Shown: positions 15,218-25,296, counted from the stretch's first letter. The stretch: DNA of 64,000 bases from Pseudorhizobium flavum (GCF_902502825.2 NZ_LR723670.1:1736001-1800000), one strand, 5' to 3'. A program made the numbers and translations. Notes: generated by a model not told the origin, from the letters alone.

Positions 15218-17521
15218 TCAGCTCTGCGAGGCTTCAACCACCGCCAGCGCTGCCATGTTGACGACCCCGCGCGAGGTGACGGATGTCGACAGGATATGCG
15301 CGGGCAAGGCAGTGCCGAGGAGGATGGGGCCGACATGCAGCGCATCCATCATGGTCCTGACGATCCCGAGCGAGATGTTGGCCGCATCGAGATTGGGGAA
15401 AACGAGGAGATTCGCTTCACCGGTGAGGGTGCTGTCCGGCATGGCGCGCTTGCGCAGCGGCTCCGACAGCGCCGATCCTCCCTGCATCTCGCCATCCACT
15501 TCCAGTTCCGGCGCCTGCTCACGAAGGAGAGCCAGGGCCTCTCGCATCTTCGCCGCACTTTCGGAATGGCGTGAGCCGAAATTGGAATGGCTGATCAGCG
15601 CCGCTTTCGGCGTAATCCCGAAGCGGCGGATTTCCTGCGCAGCCAGGATCGTCATTTCGGCGATCTCCGCGGCGGACGGATTGTAGGTGACGAAGGTGTC
15701 GGTGAAGAAGATAGCGCCGCGCTGGGAGATCAGCAGGCTCATGCCGGAAAAGGCGTGAACGCCCGTGCGCTTGCCGATGATCTGGTTGACGTCACGCAGG
15801 TGCTTGTCGAAGCGACCTTCGACACCGCAGATGAGCGCGTCAGCCTCGCCACGACGAACGGCAAGGGCACCGATCACGGTCGTGTTGGTGCGGACGACGG
15901 TACGGGCGGCTTCCGGATTGACCCCCGCGCGACCCACGAGAGAGAAGTAGTCGTCGACATAGTCGCGGTAGCGCGGATCGTCTTCCGGGTTGACGACCTC
16001 GAAATCGACGTTCGGGCGGATGCGGATGCCGAAGCGTTTCAGGCGCGCCTCGATAACGCTCGGGCGACCGATCAGGATCGGCCGCGCGGTCCGATCTTCC
16101 AGCAGAACCTGCGCGGCGCGCAGCACGCGCTCATCCTCGCCCTCGGCGAAGATGACACGGTTCTTCTCGGCGCTCTTTGCGGCGCTGAAGATCGGCTTCA
16201 TGACGAAACCGGAGCGCCACACGAAGCGGTTCAACTGGTCGAGATAGGCGTCGAAATCCTGGATCGGCCGCGAGGCAACGCCCGTTTCCGCCGCGGCCTT
16301 CGCGACGGCCGGCGCGATGCGCAGGATGAGACGCGGGTCGAAGGGCGAGGGGATGAGATAGTCGGGGCCGAAGACGGGGGTCTCGCCGCTATAGGCGCGG
16401 GCCGCGACGTCCGAGACTTCCTCGCGCGCCAGCGCGGCAATGGCCTGCACGGCGGCCATCTTCATCTCCTCGTTGATGGTGCGGGCGCCGCAGTCGAGCG
16501 CTCCCCTGAAAATATAGGGGAAGCAGATGACGTTGTTCACCTGGTTCGGGAAATCTGAGCGCCCTGTGCAGATCATCGCATCAGGACGTGCTTGACGTGC
16601 GAGCTGCGGCATGATCTCCGGCGTCGGGTTGGCGAGCGCCATGATGAGCGGCTTGTCGGCCATCTTGGCCAAGAGCTCCGGCTTCAGGACGCCGGCGGCG
16701 GAGAGGCCGAGGAACACGTCGGCACCTTCGATGCTTTCGTGAAGACTACGCTTATCGCTCTCCTGGCAATAGATCGCCTTCCACTGGTCCATCAGCGTCT
16801 CGCGGCCGAGATAGACGAGGCCTTCGATGTCGTGGACCCAGATGTTTTCCTTGCGGGCGCCGAGCGAGACGAGCAGGTTGAGGCAGGCGAGGGCGGCCGC
16901 GCCGGCACCGGAGGCGACGATCTTCACCTCAGCGATGTTCTTGCCGGCAAGTTCCAGGCCGTTCAGGATGGCCGCGGCGACGATGATCGCCGTGCCATGC
17001 TGGTCATCGTGGAAGACCGGGATGTTCATCTTCTCGCGAAGCTGGCGTTCGACCTCGAAACACTCCGGCGACTTGATGTCCTCGAGGTTGATGCCGCCGA
17101 AGGTCGGCTCGAGCGCCGAGATGGTCGAGACCATGCGGTCGATCTCGTTGGCATCGATCTCGATGTCGAAGACGTCGATGCCGGCGAACTTCTTGAAGAG
17201 GACGGCCTTGCCCTCCATCACCGGCTTGGACGCCAGTGGGCCGATATTGCCGAGGCCGAGAACCGCCGTTCCGTTCGAGATGACGGCGACGAGGTTGGCT
17301 CGGGCCGTATAGTCGGCTGCGGTGTTCGGGTCGTCACGGATGGCAAGGCAGGGGGCGGCGACGCCGGGCGAATAGGCGAGCGCCAGGTCGCGCTGGTTGC
17401 CGAGCGGCTTGGTCGGCTGGATCTCAAGTTTGCCAGGGCGCGGGTAACGGTGGAAGAAGAGGGCCTGCTCGTCGAGGTCGCCTGATTTGCTCGTACCGTT
17501 CACCTTTACGTCGTCCTGCAT
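15218..17521 (-). CDS. maeB: Malic enzyme with C-terminal phosphotransacetylase-like domain (MaeB type)
   Basis: The 767-residue protein has a malic-enzyme domain (about 1-430) that decarboxylates malate to pyruvate, and a phosphate acetyl/butyryltransferase-like domain (about 445-767) that is regulatory in known MaeB enzymes. Visible motifs include [10 protein letters not shown], the catalytic-site sequence [23 protein letters not shown] of the nucleotide fold and [12 protein letters not shown]. Whether it is the NAD (Dme) or NADP (Tme) enzyme of rhizobia cannot be settled by eye. The ATG at 17521 has CGGAGG upstream; the frame is open further upstream but without family sequence. It is a single gene. 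Confidence 0.92.
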   Translation of the reverse strand: MQDDVKVNGTSKSGDLDEQALFFHRYPRPGKLEIQPTKPLGNQRDLALAYSPGVAAPCLAIRDDPNTAADYTARANLVAVISNGTAVLGLGNIGPLASKPVMEGKAVLFKKFAGIDVFDIEIDANEIDRMVSTISALEPTFGGINLEDIKSPECFEVERQLREKMNIPVFHDDQHGTAIIVAAAILNGLELAGKNIAEVKIVASGAGAAALACLNLLVSLGARKENIWVHDIEGLVYLGRETLMDQWKAIYCQESDKRSLHESIEGADVFLGLSAAGVLKPELLAKMADKPLIMALANPTPEIMPQLARQARPDAMICTGRSDFPNQVNNVICFPYIFRGALDCGARTINEEMKMAAVQAIAALAREEVSDVAARAYSGETPVFGPDYLIPSPFDPRLILRIAPAVAKAAAETGVASRPIQDFDAYLDQLNRFVWRSGFVMKPIFSAAKSAEKNRVIFAEGEDERVLRAAQVLLEDRTARPILIGRPSVIEARLKRFGIRIRPNVDFEVVNPEDDPRYRDYVDDYFSLVGRAGVNPEAARTVVRTNTTVIGALAVRRGEADALICGVEGRFDKHLRDVNQIIGKRTGVHAFSGMSLLISQRGAIFFTDTFVTYNPSAAEIAEMTILAAQEIRRFGITPKAALISHSNFGSRHSESAAKMREALALLREQAPELEVDGEMQGGSALSEPLRKRAMPDSTLTGEANLLVFPNLDAANISLGIVRTMMDALHVGPILLGTALPAHILSTSVTSRGVVNMAALAVVEASQS

Positions 17522-17718
17522 CTCTGGCGCCTCCGGATTCGTCTTTAGTCCAATGCGTTGTGAGGCATTCCTTACAACAAACGTTGCGGCGGAACAGCAG
17601 TAATTTCCGCAGGCATGGAGGAGGGCGAGATGGCGCGGGGAGGTGTCATGTTCCTGAAACACGAGTCTGGTTTTGAGGGGAGAGCCACGGATTGCAACGA
17701 CAGGGGACATCGACCGCG

Positions 17719-18522
17719 ATGGCGAATGCAAGGCATTTCCGCACCATCTTTCTCTCGGACGTCCACCTCGGCTCCAAGGCGGCTCGGACGGATCTGCTCC
17801 TCGACTTCCTTCGCCACCATGAGGCCGACACGATCCTCCTGGTCGGTGACATTGTCGATGGCTGGCGCCTGAAGCGGAGCTGGCACTGGCCGCAGGGGTG
17901 CAACGATGTGGTGCAGAAGCTGCTCCGCAAGGCCCGCAAGGGAACGCGGATCGTATATATCCCCGGCAATCACGACGAGTTCCTGCGCGACTTCCCCGGC
18001 AGCCATTTCGGCGGCATCGAGGTTGCCGAGCGTGTGATCCACGAGGCGGGCGATGGTAAGCGCTACCTGGTGCTGCACGGCGACGAATTTGACGTGGTGG
18101 TCCGCAATGCGCGGCTTCTCGCCTATCTCGGTGACTGGGCCTATGATGCGGCGATCGTCATCAACATCGGCCTGTCCGCGATCCGCCGGCGGCTCGGCAT
18201 GCCCTACTGGTCCTTCTCCGCCTGGGCAAAGCTGCAGGTCAAGCAGGCCGTCAACTTCATCGGCGAGTTCCAGCGCGTGGTGGCGGACGAAGCGCGGCGC
18301 AACAATGTCGACGGCGTGATCTGCGGCCACATCCATCATGCGGTGATGGAGGACATTGACGGCATTCATTATATCAACACCGGCGACTGGGTGGAGAGTT
18401 GCACGGCTGTGGCCGAGCACCAGGACGGGACGATGGAGATGATCCGGTGGCACGGCCTCGATACCGTCCCGGCGGCTTCGCCCGTACCGGCGGAAATCCT
18501 CAACGACATGAAGGCCGCCTGA
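17719..18522 (+). CDS. LpxH-like metallophosphoesterase (UDP-2,3-diacylglucosamine diphosphatase family)
   Basis: The 267-residue protein shows all calcineurin-like phosphoesterase blocks: SDVHLG, GDIVDGW, GNHDE, HGDEFD and GHIHH, which hold a dinuclear metal centre. The DGWRLKR and GNHDEFLRDF sequences place it in the YbbF/LpxH-like subgroup; some members hydrolyse UDP-diacylglucosamine in lipid A synthesis, but orthologs of this rhizobial form may have other substrates. I use the ATG at 17719 (AGGGGA 11 bases upstream); a TTG at 17692 behind GAGGGGAG is a credible alternative. It is divergent from malic enzyme. Confidence 0.8.
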   Translation: MANARHFRTIFLSDVHLGSKAARTDLLLDFLRHHEADTILLVGDIVDGWRLKRSWHWPQGCNDVVQKLLRKARKGTRIVYIPGNHDEFLRDFPGSHFGGIEVAERVIHEAGDGKRYLVLHGDEFDVVVRNARLLAYLGDWAYDAAIVINIGLSAIRRRLGMPYWSFSAWAKLQVKQAVNFIGEFQRVVADEARRNNVDGVICGHIHHAVMEDIDGIHYINTGDWVESCTAVAEHQDGTMEMIRWHGLDTVPAASPVPAEILNDMKAA

Positions 18523-18621
18523 CGCTTGCGACATTCTGAACGGGCATTGCCTTTCTGCCACAGGCTCGAACGCGGCCGCGTGCTAGGGTCGTGATCCCGG
18601 ACCTGATTCCCTGTTGCTCCC

Positions 18622-19827
18622 GTGATCACTGGCACTGCGACCGAGCCGCCGCCTCGGCACTTCCAACTGCGCTGCGCGCTAGCCTTCGCGGCGCCGATCG
18701 GCGTCAACGGCATCATCCTCCCGTATTTTCCGGTCTGGCTCGACACGCTGAAGTTCAGCGAGTTCGAGATCGGCATGATCCTCGCGATCCCGATGATCGT
18801 CCGCATTGTCACGGCTCCGATCGTCGGGGCCATCGCCGACCGCCTCCAGGAACGGTCGAAGGTACTGATGTGGTCAGGCATGCTCTCCTTCCTGACGGCG
18901 CTTGCCCTGTTTGCCGTCACCGGGTTCTGGCCCGTCCTCATCGTCTACGCGCTCCAGGCAGCCTTCTTCGCCGCCTATGTCCCGGTGGTCGATTCGATCG
19001 CGGTGAGCGGCGTGCGGCGCTGGGGGTTCCAGTATGGCACTCTGCGGGTGTGGGGATCGGTCGGGTTTGTCGCCATGAGCCTGCTGATGGGGCAACTCAT
19101 CGGCAGCTGGGGCGGGGGTGTCCTTCCGACCGTCGCCTGCCTTGCCTTTGCGATGACAATCGCGGCCGCCTTTGCTGCTCCCCGGATCGGCCGTAAGCGG
19201 CGCCCTTCTGCGGGCCTGCGCAATTGGCGCCTGGGAGCGATGGGAAGGCTCGACCTGCACATGCTGATGATCGGTGCCTCAGTGGCGCAGGCAAGCCACG
19301 CCATGTTCTATGCCTTCGGCGCCATCCACTGGCAGCAGGTCGGCTTCGATGGCATGGAGATCGGCATCCTCTGGAGCACGGCAGTGATTGCCGAGATCGC
19401 AGTCTTCTTTGCGTCTGCCTTCATCGCAAGGCACCTGTCGCCCTGGACCATGATGCGCCTGGGCTGTGCTGTCGCTGTCGCAAGGTGGGCGATCTTCCCC
19501 ATGCCCCTCGGTTTCTGGGGGTATCTGCTTTTGCAGTCGGCGCACGCCTTCACCTTCACCTTCCTGCATATCGGTGTTCAGCAGAAGCTGGTCGAGATCG
19601 TCCGCGAGGAGCAGGAATCGTCGATGCAAGGGACCTATTTCTTCTACAATGGCGCCTTCCTCGCATTGGCTACATTTCTCTCCGGCGCCCTTTACCGGAG
19701 TTACGGAGTGGCGAGTTACCCGGCGATGGCCCTGACCGCCGCGCTCGGCCTGTTGCTGCTGGCATTGGCGGCGCGCCTTCAGCCCCAGAGTGCCGAGGGC
19801 GGCGGAAAGAGCGTCGACCCCTCGTAG
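18622..19827 (+). CDS. MFS transporter, HcaT/phenylpropionate-permease-like
   Basis: The 401-residue protein has 12 predicted membrane helices and the features of the MFS_1-like (HcaT) group: GVNGIILPYFPVWLDTLKFSEFEIG at the start of helix 1, APIVGAIADRL in loop 2-3 and RVWGSVGF in helix 5. Substrates of this group are mostly unknown, with aromatic acids and nucleosides suggested. Translation must begin at GTG 18622, as no in-frame ATG precedes the conserved region; no good ribosome binding site is visible. Its last 49 bases overlap the convergent epimerase gene. Confidence 0.8.
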   Translation: MITGTATEPPPRHFQLRCALAFAAPIGVNGIILPYFPVWLDTLKFSEFEIGMILAIPMIVRIVTAPIVGAIADRLQERSKVLMWSGMLSFLTALALFAVTGFWPVLIVYALQAAFFAAYVPVVDSIAVSGVRRWGFQYGTLRVWGSVGFVAMSLLMGQLIGSWGGGVLPTVACLAFAMTIAAAFAAPRIGRKRRPSAGLRNWRLGAMGRLDLHMLMIGASVAQASHAMFYAFGAIHWQQVGFDGMEIGILWSTAVIAEIAVFFASAFIARHLSPWTMMRLGCAVAVARWAIFPMPLGFWGYLLLQSAHAFTFTFLHIGVQQKLVEIVREEQESSMQGTYFFYNGAFLALATFLSGALYRSYGVASYPAMALTAALGLLLLALAARLQPQSAEGGGKSVDPS

Positions 19828-20759
19828 TCGAGACCGGGTTGCCGGTCGCGGGCCAGCAGAAGCGGACCGTCGAGATCGGCATAGTCGACGTCCTGCGCCA
19901 GCAGTGCCGCCGGCGCCATTGCGAGCGAGGTGCCGACCATGCAGCCGACCATGATCCCAAAACCGAGCCGCCTGGCTTCCGCCTTCATGTGCAGCGCCTC
20001 GGTCAGTCCCCCGGTCTTGTCGAGCTTGATGTTCACCGCATCGTATCGGTCGCGAAGGCCGGCAAGGTCCGCGGTGGCGTGGACGCTCTCGTCGGCACAG
20101 ATGGGTACCAGCCTTTCGATCCGTGCCAGCAACGCATCTTCCCCCGCCGGCAGGGGTTGTTCGATCAGGTCGATTCGCATCTCCTGGGCGACGTGGAGAT
20201 GCTCCTCGAGGTTCTGCTCCGTCCATCCCTCGTTGGCATCGACGATGATGCGGCTTGCTGGTGCTGCCTCCCGCACCGCCCGCATCCTGGACGTGTCGTC
20301 AGTCGTCCCCAGCTTGACCTTGAGCAGCGGCCGATGAGCATGTTGCGCAGCCGCCGCGGCCATGGCATCCGGTTCGGCGAGCGACAGTGTGAACGCCGTC
20401 GTGATCGGATGCGGCACGACGCCGAGCCTTTCGGCGACCGGGGTTCCAGTCAGCTTGGCCTCCAGGTCCCAAAGTGCGCAGTCGACGGCGTTGCGCGCCG
20501 CGCCAGGCTTCATCAGCGACTGGATCTCGATCCGGTTCGCGCCCGCAGCGATCGCGGGCCTGACCGCAAGGACGTCAGCGAGGACCTGTTCCACCGTCTC
20601 GCCGTAGCGCCGGTAAGGGACGCATTCTCCCCGGCCGGAGAAGCCGTCGGCGGAGATCGAGCAGGTGATGACCTCGGCTTCGGTCTTGGATCCGCGGGAG
20701 ATCGTGAAGAGGCCGGCAATCGGGAAGGCTTCTATTGTGGCCTCAAGGTTACGGCGCAT
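19779..20759 (-). CDS. Dipeptide epimerase (enolase superfamily, L-Ala-D/L-Glu epimerase type)
   Basis: The 326-residue enzyme has the capping domain (1-115) and a beta-barrel with the expected catalytic residues: KVKLG (K147, K149), VDANEGW (D174), IEQPL (E200), CADES (D223) and NIKLDKTGG (K245). These bind Mg2+ and perform acid-base chemistry on the alpha carbon of dipeptides such as L-Ala-D-Glu from murein peptides. The exact dipeptide is not readable. The ATG at 20759 has only a weak GGGAC element upstream. The gene overlaps the convergent MFS gene and could take part in peptidoglycan recycling. Confidence 0.87.
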   Translation of the reverse strand: MRRNLEATIEAFPIAGLFTISRGSKTEAEVITCSISADGFSGRGECVPYRRYGETVEQVLADVLAVRPAIAAGANRIEIQSLMKPGAARNAVDCALWDLEAKLTGTPVAERLGVVPHPITTAFTLSLAEPDAMAAAAAQHAHRPLLKVKLGTTDDTSRMRAVREAAPASRIIVDANEGWTEQNLEEHLHVAQEMRIDLIEQPLPAGEDALLARIERLVPICADESVHATADLAGLRDRYDAVNIKLDKTGGLTEALHMKAEARRLGFGIMVGCMVGTSLAMAPAALLAQDVDYADLDGPLLLARDRQPGLDYEGSTLFPPPSALWG

Positions 20760-20870
20760 GCTTTTGAACGTCCCATAAGTGGTATTTCCAGACGGCCACG
20801 TTATATTGCCGCTCGTCTCACCTGATCAACCTGTCATCGGCATTGCCGCGCCAATTGACGAAAGAAGCCA

Positions 20871-22031
20871 GTGCCGCCCCAGTCCCTCGAAATCAGCATC
20901 GCCGAGATGGCAGCCGAAGCGATGCCCGGGGGTGATGGCGAGCGATTCGTCGCGCGGGGTGACTGGCGCAACCACAGCATTTCCGACGTGCTCGGCACGC
21001 TCGAGCGGCTCGAGAAGTCCTCCGGGCGCGGCAGGGTGGATATCGACGTTTCCGAGGTACAGGCGATTGATACTGCCGGCGCCTGGCTGATCCGTCGCCT
21101 CATCAGTGCCAAGCAGGAGCAGGGACGCGAGGTCTCGCTGTCGGGAGCGCACGGTGCGATCGACGAGCTGATTGCAGTCCTGCCTGAAAAGGCTCCGGCG
21201 CCAACTGCATCACCCGGTCCGCGCGCCTCTCTCTTCGAACGCATCTTTGCGCCGATAGGCAAGCTCGTGAGCGAACTGGCCGGCGACGCAGTAGCCGCCA
21301 TGCACATCCTCGGATCAGCGGTCCGGGGTGCTCAGATGAAGCTTGGCCGCGGTGGCGGCGTTTCCCCTGCATCTGTCGTCAACCAGATCGACCACATGGG
21401 CGTCCGCGCGGTGCCGATCATCATGCTGATGTCCTTCCTGATCGGTGCCATCATCGCGCAGCAGGGCGCCTTCCAGCTGCGTTATTTCGGTGCCGAGATC
21501 TTTGTCGTCGACCTTGTGGGCATCCTGCAACTGCGCGAGATCGGCGTGCTTCTCACGGCGATCATGATCGCGGGCCGCTCCGGCAGCGCGATCACCGCCG
21601 AGATCGGCTCGATGAAGATGCGCGAGGAGATCGATGCGCTGACGGTCATCGGGCTCAACCCGGTCGGCGTCCTGATCTTCCCCCGCCTGGTCGCGCTGAC
21701 GATCGTGCTGCCGCTGCTGACGATCATCGCGAATTTCTCTGCTTTGTACGGCGCTGCGGTTGTCGCGCTCACCTATTCCGGCATCACGTTCGATACCTTC
21801 CTGTCGCGCCTGCACGAGGCGATCGACCATACCTCGGTGGCGTCCGGCATGATCAAGGCGCCGTTCATGGCGCTGGCGATCGGCATCGTCGCCGCCGTCG
21901 AAGGTATGAAGGTAGGGGGCAGCGCAGAGTCGCTCGGCCGCCACGTCACCGCGTCGGTGGTGAAGTCGATCTTCGCGGTGATCGTCATGGATGCCTTCTT
22001 CGCGATCTTCTACTCCGCGATCGACTTCTAG
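20871..22031 (+). CDS. mlaE: MlaE-type lipid ABC transporter permease with N-terminal STAS domain
   Basis: The 386-residue protein fuses a STAS domain (about 1-115; VDIDVSEVQAIDTAGAWLIRRL resembles MlaB) to an MlaE permease (about 135-386) with five helices and motifs such as LMSFLIGAIIAQQGAFQL, REIGVLLTAIMIAGRSGSAI and EIDALTVIGLNP. It forms the membrane core of a retrograde or anterograde phospholipid transporter between the two membranes. Translation starts at GTG 20871. It is the first of four genes; the ATPase gene begins 11 bases after its stop. In E. coli MlaB is a separate protein. Confidence 0.92.
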   Translation: MPPQSLEISIAEMAAEAMPGGDGERFVARGDWRNHSISDVLGTLERLEKSSGRGRVDIDVSEVQAIDTAGAWLIRRLISAKQEQGREVSLSGAHGAIDELIAVLPEKAPAPTASPGPRASLFERIFAPIGKLVSELAGDAVAAMHILGSAVRGAQMKLGRGGGVSPASVVNQIDHMGVRAVPIIMLMSFLIGAIIAQQGAFQLRYFGAEIFVVDLVGILQLREIGVLLTAIMIAGRSGSAITAEIGSMKMREEIDALTVIGLNPVGVLIFPRLVALTIVLPLLTIIANFSALYGAAVVALTYSGITFDTFLSRLHEAIDHTSVASGMIKAPFMALAIGIVAAVEGMKVGGSAESLGRHVTASVVKSIFAVIVMDAFFAIFYSAIDF

Positions 22032-22041
22032 GAGCGGCGGA

Positions 22042-22869
22042 GTGAGGGAAACGGATTTGCAGCAACAGGATCGACAGGGCAGGCAGGTGGTACTGTCTGT
22101 CCGCGACGTGACCGTCGGCTTCGGCTCCAACATCGTGCTCGACAACCTGAACCTTGACATCTATCGCGGCGAGATCCTGGGGTTCGTCGGAGCCTCCGGG
22201 ACGGGCAAGTCCGTGCTGATGCGCACCGTCCTGCGGCTTCTGCCGCGCCGCTCGGGCAGCATAGAAATCCTCGGAACGGACTACGACAAGGCCGACGAGC
22301 AGCAGCGGATGGCCCTCGACACGCGGCTTGGCGTGCTTTTCCAGCATGGCGCCCTGTTCTCCTCGCTGACGGTCAAGGAAAACATCCAGTTGCCGATGCG
22401 CGAGTACCTCGACCTGCCGCAGTCGCTGATGGATGAGCTCGCCTACCTGAAGATCGAGATGGTGGGGCTTGCTCCGGACGCCGCCGACAAATATCCGTCC
22501 GAACTCTCCGGTGGCATGATCAAGAGAGCAGCATTGGCGCGGGCGCTGGCGCTCGATCCTGATCTCGTTTTCCTGGACGAGCCGACATCGGGCCTCGACC
22601 CGATCGGGGCCGCGGATTTCGATATGCTGATTGCCCGGCTGCGCGATACGCTCGGCCTCACCGTCTACATGGTAACCCATGACCTCGACAGCCTTTTTTC
22701 CGTGTGCGACCGTATTGCAGTCCTCGGACAGAAGCGGGTATTGGTGGAAGGGACGCTGGAGGACATGTTCGCATTCGATGATCCGTGGGTTCAATCCTAC
22801 TTCCGCGGCAAGCGTGCCCGTTCGGTCGTGAGACCGGACGCGCCTTCCGCGCATCCTGAAAAGAAGTGA
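22042..22869 (+). CDS. mlaF: MlaF-type ABC transporter ATP-binding protein
   Basis: The 275-residue ATPase has Walker A GASGTGKS, a Q-loop region LGVLFQHGALFSSLTV, the signature LSGGMIKRAALARAL, Walker B LVFLDEP and the H-loop MVTHDLDS. This is the MlaF/Ttg2A subgroup that powers lipid transport with MlaE. I start it at GTG 22042 because GGAGCGG precedes it in the gap after mlaE; the frame is open upstream only as an overlap with mlaE in another frame. The next gene begins 10 bases after the stop. Confidence 0.92.
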   Translation: MRETDLQQQDRQGRQVVLSVRDVTVGFGSNIVLDNLNLDIYRGEILGFVGASGTGKSVLMRTVLRLLPRRSGSIEILGTDYDKADEQQRMALDTRLGVLFQHGALFSSLTVKENIQLPMREYLDLPQSLMDELAYLKIEMVGLAPDAADKYPSELSGGMIKRAALARALALDPDLVFLDEPTSGLDPIGAADFDMLIARLRDTLGLTVYMVTHDLDSLFSVCDRIAVLGQKRVLVEGTLEDMFAFDDPWVQSYFRGKRARSVVRPDAPSAHPEKK

Positions 22870-22878
22870 TCTGAGGCC

Positions 22879-24249
22879 ATGGAAACCAAAGCCAACTACG
22901 CGATCGTCGGGTTCTTCACCCTCCTGGTGATCGCCGCCGCCTTCGGATTTGTCTACTGGATGGCGCAGTCGGGTCGCGGCGGACCGATGGCCGAATTGGC
23001 CATCCGCATTCCCGGATCCGCAAACGGTTTGTCGGTCGGCTCGCCGGTGCGCTTCAACGGCATCCCGGTCGGCTCGGTGCGCGACCTTTCGATCGATCCG
23101 GACGATCCCCAGTATTCTATCGCCTTCACGGAAGTCCGCGCCGACGCGCCGGTCTACCCCTCGACACGCGCGGTTCTCGAAGTGCAGGGCCTCACGGGGG
23201 CTGCCTATATCGAGCTATCAGGCGGCAACAAGGGCGAGGAGAACATCCTGCAGAAGGCGATCGAGACCGAGCGTCCGGCCGTCCTCATCGCCGACCAGTC
23301 GAGCGTGACCAATCTCCTGGCTACTGCCGATAAGATCCTGGACCGGGCGAACCAGGCAATCGGCGACATCCAGGGCTTCGTCGCCGATTCTCGCGGGCCG
23401 CTCACCCAGACGATCCGAAACGCCGAGACATTCACGGCCTCGCTCAGCAACAATTCCGGTGCAATCGACGAGTTCCTGGGCAGCATGTCGACGCTTTCGG
23501 GCACATTCAACCGTGTTTCCGAGCGGCTGGATTCGACACTTGAGGCGGCTGAAGAACTGGTCCGGGCCGTCGATGCGGAGAAGGTCAATCAGGTCGTCTC
23601 GAACGCCGAGCGGACCACGCGGAATATCGCCGACGCATCGGACAATCTGGATGAGATCGCCCAGAGCGTCCGGGAAGCCGCGTCCGGTTTCCAGCGCGCC
23701 ACCGAGGATGCCCAGTCGGTTCTGAGACGCGCGGACCAGCTCATGGCGGCGATCGACACGCAGAACATCGGCACCGCCGTCAACAACATCACCGCCGCCA
23801 GCGAGGATGCTAGAACGGCGATCTCGTCCGCCCGCGGCATCGTCGATGATGTCGCCGCCCGCCGGGAGGATATCGATCGGGCGATCGGTGATTTCACCGA
23901 TCTTGCCCAGAAGCTCAACAACGCGTCGAACCGCGTTGATGGTATCCTCGCCAAGGTGGATGGCCTCCTGACGAGCGACGACTCCGAATCGCTGTTCGCC
24001 GAAGCGCGGCGCACGCTCGAGTCGTTCCGCACCGTTGCGGACAACATAAACGCGCGGGTGGGGCCGATTGCGGACAACCTCCAGCGGTTCTCCGCCTCGG
24101 GCTTGCGCGACATCCAGACCCTGGTGGACGACACCAGACGGACAGTCCGCAGCCTGAACGATACCATCAGCAATTTCGACGAGAACCCGCAGCGGATCAT
24201 CTTCGGCGGGGAAACGGTGAAGCAATATGACGGCAGGACGCGTCGATAG
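22879..24249 (+). CDS. mlaD: MlaD/MCE domain lipid-binding protein
   Basis: The 456-residue protein has one N-terminal membrane anchor (residues about 7-28), an MCE domain (about 38-115; GLSVGSPVRFNGIPVGSV and VLEVQGLTGAAYIELSGG are hallmarks), and a long C-terminal helical region rich in Asn, Ser and Ala with heptad-like spacing. E. coli MlaD is about 180 residues; the extra 270 residues resemble the long helical needles of PqiB or YebT-like proteins and could bridge part of the periplasm. It is the third gene of the operon; its stop is 13 bases before the lipoprotein start. Confidence 0.9.
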   Translation: METKANYAIVGFFTLLVIAAAFGFVYWMAQSGRGGPMAELAIRIPGSANGLSVGSPVRFNGIPVGSVRDLSIDPDDPQYSIAFTEVRADAPVYPSTRAVLEVQGLTGAAYIELSGGNKGEENILQKAIETERPAVLIADQSSVTNLLATADKILDRANQAIGDIQGFVADSRGPLTQTIRNAETFTASLSNNSGAIDEFLGSMSTLSGTFNRVSERLDSTLEAAEELVRAVDAEKVNQVVSNAERTTRNIADASDNLDEIAQSVREAASGFQRATEDAQSVLRRADQLMAAIDTQNIGTAVNNITAASEDARTAISSARGIVDDVAARREDIDRAIGDFTDLAQKLNNASNRVDGILAKVDGLLTSDDSESLFAEARRTLESFRTVADNINARVGPIADNLQRFSASGLRDIQTLVDDTRRTVRSLNDTISNFDENPQRIIFGGETVKQYDGRTRR

Positions 24250-24262
24250 GAGCGAAGTTCGC

Positions 24263-24844
24263 ATGACCTGGAAGCATTGGGCAGTCCTGCCACTGGTGGC
24301 ACTTCTCGTCGCCGGCTGTGGATCGAATGCCAGCAATGACACCTTCGACCTGTCGATAACCCCGGCAAGCACGGGCCCGGCGGCGCGCGGGCGCCAGATC
24401 CTCGTTCCTGAGCCGACGGCGCTGAAATCGCTGGACAGCGAGCAGGTGGTGGTTCGTGTCTCCCAGGCAGAAATTCAGTACCTTGCGAAGTCGCAATGGG
24501 GCGATCGTCTGCCACGCATGGTCCAGTCCAAGCTGGTGGAGGCCTTCGAGAACAGCGGCCGGCTGGGCGGCGTCGGCAAGCCAGGGCAGGGCCTTGCCAT
24601 CGACTACCAGATCGTCACCGATATCCGCACCTTCGAAGTCGATACCAGCGGCACCGACATGGCGAAGGTCGAGATCTCGGTGAAGATCCTCAACGATCGC
24701 AACGGCACCGTACGGGCTCAACAGGTGTTTAGGGGAAGCGTGCCGGTGTCGGGATCGGAGAACCGCGATTTCATCGCAGCTCTTGATCGGGCTTTTGCCA
24801 AGGTCGGCGCGGAGATCGTCGAGTGGTCGCTGCGCGTCATGTGA
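24263..24844 (+). CDS. ABC-type transport auxiliary lipoprotein (PqiC/DUF330-like)
   Basis: The 193-residue product has a signal peptide ending in a lipobox (LLVAGC, lipidated Cys19) and then a domain of the ABC-transporter auxiliary lipoprotein family (LVPEPTALKSLDSEQVVVR, ALAIDYQI-like region, VFRGSVPVSG). It would sit in the outer or inner membrane leaflet facing the periplasm as a partner of the MCE protein, as PqiC does. There is no MlaC-like soluble carrier in this operon, so this lipoprotein may serve as the acceptor. AGGAGCGAAG precedes the ATG at 24263. It ends the operon. Confidence 0.8.
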   Translation: MTWKHWAVLPLVALLVAGCGSNASNDTFDLSITPASTGPAARGRQILVPEPTALKSLDSEQVVVRVSQAEIQYLAKSQWGDRLPRMVQSKLVEAFENSGRLGGVGKPGQGLAIDYQIVTDIRTFEVDTSGTDMAKVEISVKILNDRNGTVRAQQVFRGSVPVSGSENRDFIAALDRAFAKVGAEIVEWSLRVM

Positions 24845-24968
24845 TCGGCGAGCCTTCGGGTCGACCGCCCAAGGCGCATCAACTGCAAGCAGCGACTGTC
24901 AACGTCTCGGCGATTTGCGGGGCGGCGTCAGTATCTGAATTGAGCGATCGGGTGCTGAAGGCGGAGCC

Positions 24969-25241
24969 TCAGTCCTCGAGGCTGCGATAAGCGGCCTGGA
25001 CCTGCGCAAGTGTTGCCTGCTGACCCATGCGATAATTGGGAGCAAGCAGATCGAAATCGACAGTGGATGCCGGGATTAACTGGTCGACCGTTGCGTCACC
25101 CGTCTTGGCACGGAGATTTCCCCGATCAGCGATAACCCTGGCGTCCTGGGCCTCGTCCTTGGCCGACAGCCGGCGCGCGGGCTTCAACGCATCTGCTGCG
25201 TAAGCCGCCGTGTTCGCCGAGACTGAAACAACCAGGGTCAT
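24969..25241 (-). CDS. Small protein of unknown function
   Basis: The 90-residue product (MTLVVSVSANTAAYAADAL...) has no recognisable domain. The N-terminus is mildly hydrophobic but lacks the basic residues of a signal peptide. The middle is charged and the C-terminus ends in LAQVQAAYRSLED. Codon use looks like that of its neighbours. It is transcribed alone, divergent from crcB, with a motif at 25297-25315 about 55 bases upstream that recurs before usg. The ribosome binding site is weak (GTGGAT). Confidence 0.55.
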   Translation of the reverse strand: MTLVVSVSANTAAYAADALKPARRLSAKDEAQDARVIADRGNLRAKTGDATVDQLIPASTVDFDLLAPNYRMGQQATLAQVQAAYRSLED

Positions 25242-25296
25242 GTGAGTTTATCCACTGCTCCAGCCTAGAATCTAATGGGGGGCGGCTTGGTTCCCT

